A stretch of DNA of 6,510 nucleotides. It comes from Limnohabitans sp. GTDB taxonomy: Bacteria; Pseudomonadota; Gammaproteobacteria; Burkholderiales; Burkholderiaceae_C. Within the stretch, counting starts at the first letter, position 1. The number at the start of each line of letters is the position of its first letter. Shown here piece after piece: positions 6,427-6,510 of this stretch. The DNA is taken from contig SHXP01000135.1 of NCBI GenBank assembly GCA_009693225.1, forward strand, positions 1 through 6,510. Reading direction: 5' to 3'. Below the pieces are notes generated by a model. It searched no databases and had not been told where the DNA came from. It saw nothing but the letters and a program-made list of their open reading frames with translations. The position numbers and the translations under genes were made by a program.

Positions 6427-6474
6427 GAAATTGCAAGAAATCACGTTATTTGAAGCATATTTCTTGCAAATTTC
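6427..6474. promoter_or_regulatory. Inverted repeat, candidate operator between divergent genes
   Basis: TTGCAAGAAAT (6431-6441) and ATTTCTTGCAA (6459-6469) are an 11-bp perfect inverted repeat around a 17-bp centre. The arms extend by GAAA (6427-6430) against TTTC (6471-6474) with one extra A at 6470. The repeat ends 1-2 bp upstream of the EamA gene's -35 box and about 13 bp before the rightward start codon at 6488. That placement suits the binding site of a dimeric or tetrameric regulator serving both genes. An RNA hairpin in the leader of the rightward gene is the alternative. The regulator is not identifiable here. Confidence 0.5.
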
Positions 6475-6487
6475 GTTGAGGTATTTG

Positions 6488-6510
6488 ATGGCCCCCAAGA
6501 CCCCCACTGC
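6488..6510 (+). CDS. Start of a divergent gene, product unknown (runs off the right edge)
   Basis: The ATG at 6488 begins MAPKTPT and stays open to the edge, only seven full codons. It is preceded at a spacing of 6 nt by GAGG (6478-6481), a well-placed ribosome-binding site, and it faces away from the transporter gene across a spacer rich in regulatory signals. Too little is visible to assign a family. Genes divergent from EamA transporters are often transcriptional regulators, but that is only inference. Confidence 0.5.

Noticed and set aside
6322..6507. 61-codon minus-strand open frame across the EamA gene's upstream spacer
   Set aside because: It overlaps the start of the EamA gene out of frame, runs through the promoter and inverted repeat, and has no ribosome-binding site or recognisable protein pattern.
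1..6510. CRISPR array, tRNA, rRNA, transposase gene, phage or defence genes
   Set aside because: No regularly spaced repeats, RNA-gene signatures or matching proteins were seen on either strand.

Overview
This window is ordinary chromosomal sequence from a proteobacterium, most likely a betaproteobacterium of the Burkholderiales. That placement is inferred from the protein sequences (the BioB, BioA and exonuclease III types) and a moderately high GC content; I could not run a search. It holds six clear genes, five of them complete, plus the first codons of a probable seventh.

Layout. Positions 1-443 (minus) hold the 5' part of an exonuclease III gene (xth family). It lies 9 bp downstream of bioB (453-1451, minus), so the two are probably co-transcribed. 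A spacer of about 130 bp separates bioB from the divergent cluster bioA-bioF-bioD (1581-4788, plus), in which each gene overlaps the next by the four bases ATGA. Together BioF, BioA, BioD and BioB carry out the last four steps of biotin synthesis, from pimeloyl thioester to biotin. No bioC, bioH or birA is present here. On the minus strand, convergent to bioD, are folA (dihydrofolate reductase, 4880-5368) and, 51 bp upstream of it, an EamA/DMT-family membrane transporter (5420-6358). A gene reading rightward probably starts at 6488 and runs off the window.

Non-coding structure. (1) Between the convergent bioD and folA stop codons lies a compact palindromic element. Two copies of a hairpin unit, TTAATTGG / 9-base loop / CCAATTAA, sit in inverted orientation and together can form a 28-position stem with 26 pairs. 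Further partial copies supply the stop codons of both bioD and folA. It resembles a BIME-like pair of REP-type sequences. (2) The bioB/bioA spacer has outward-facing TTGTCA boxes forming an inverted repeat, and a strong ribosome-binding site placed exactly for a CTG start of bioA. (3) Upstream of the transporter gene is a near-consensus sigma-70 promoter preceded by an 11-bp perfect inverted repeat that looks like an operator shared with the divergent gene.

I see no new multi-gene system. The coding content is housekeeping; the points worth a second look are the intergenic repeat, the bioA start and the two candidate operators.
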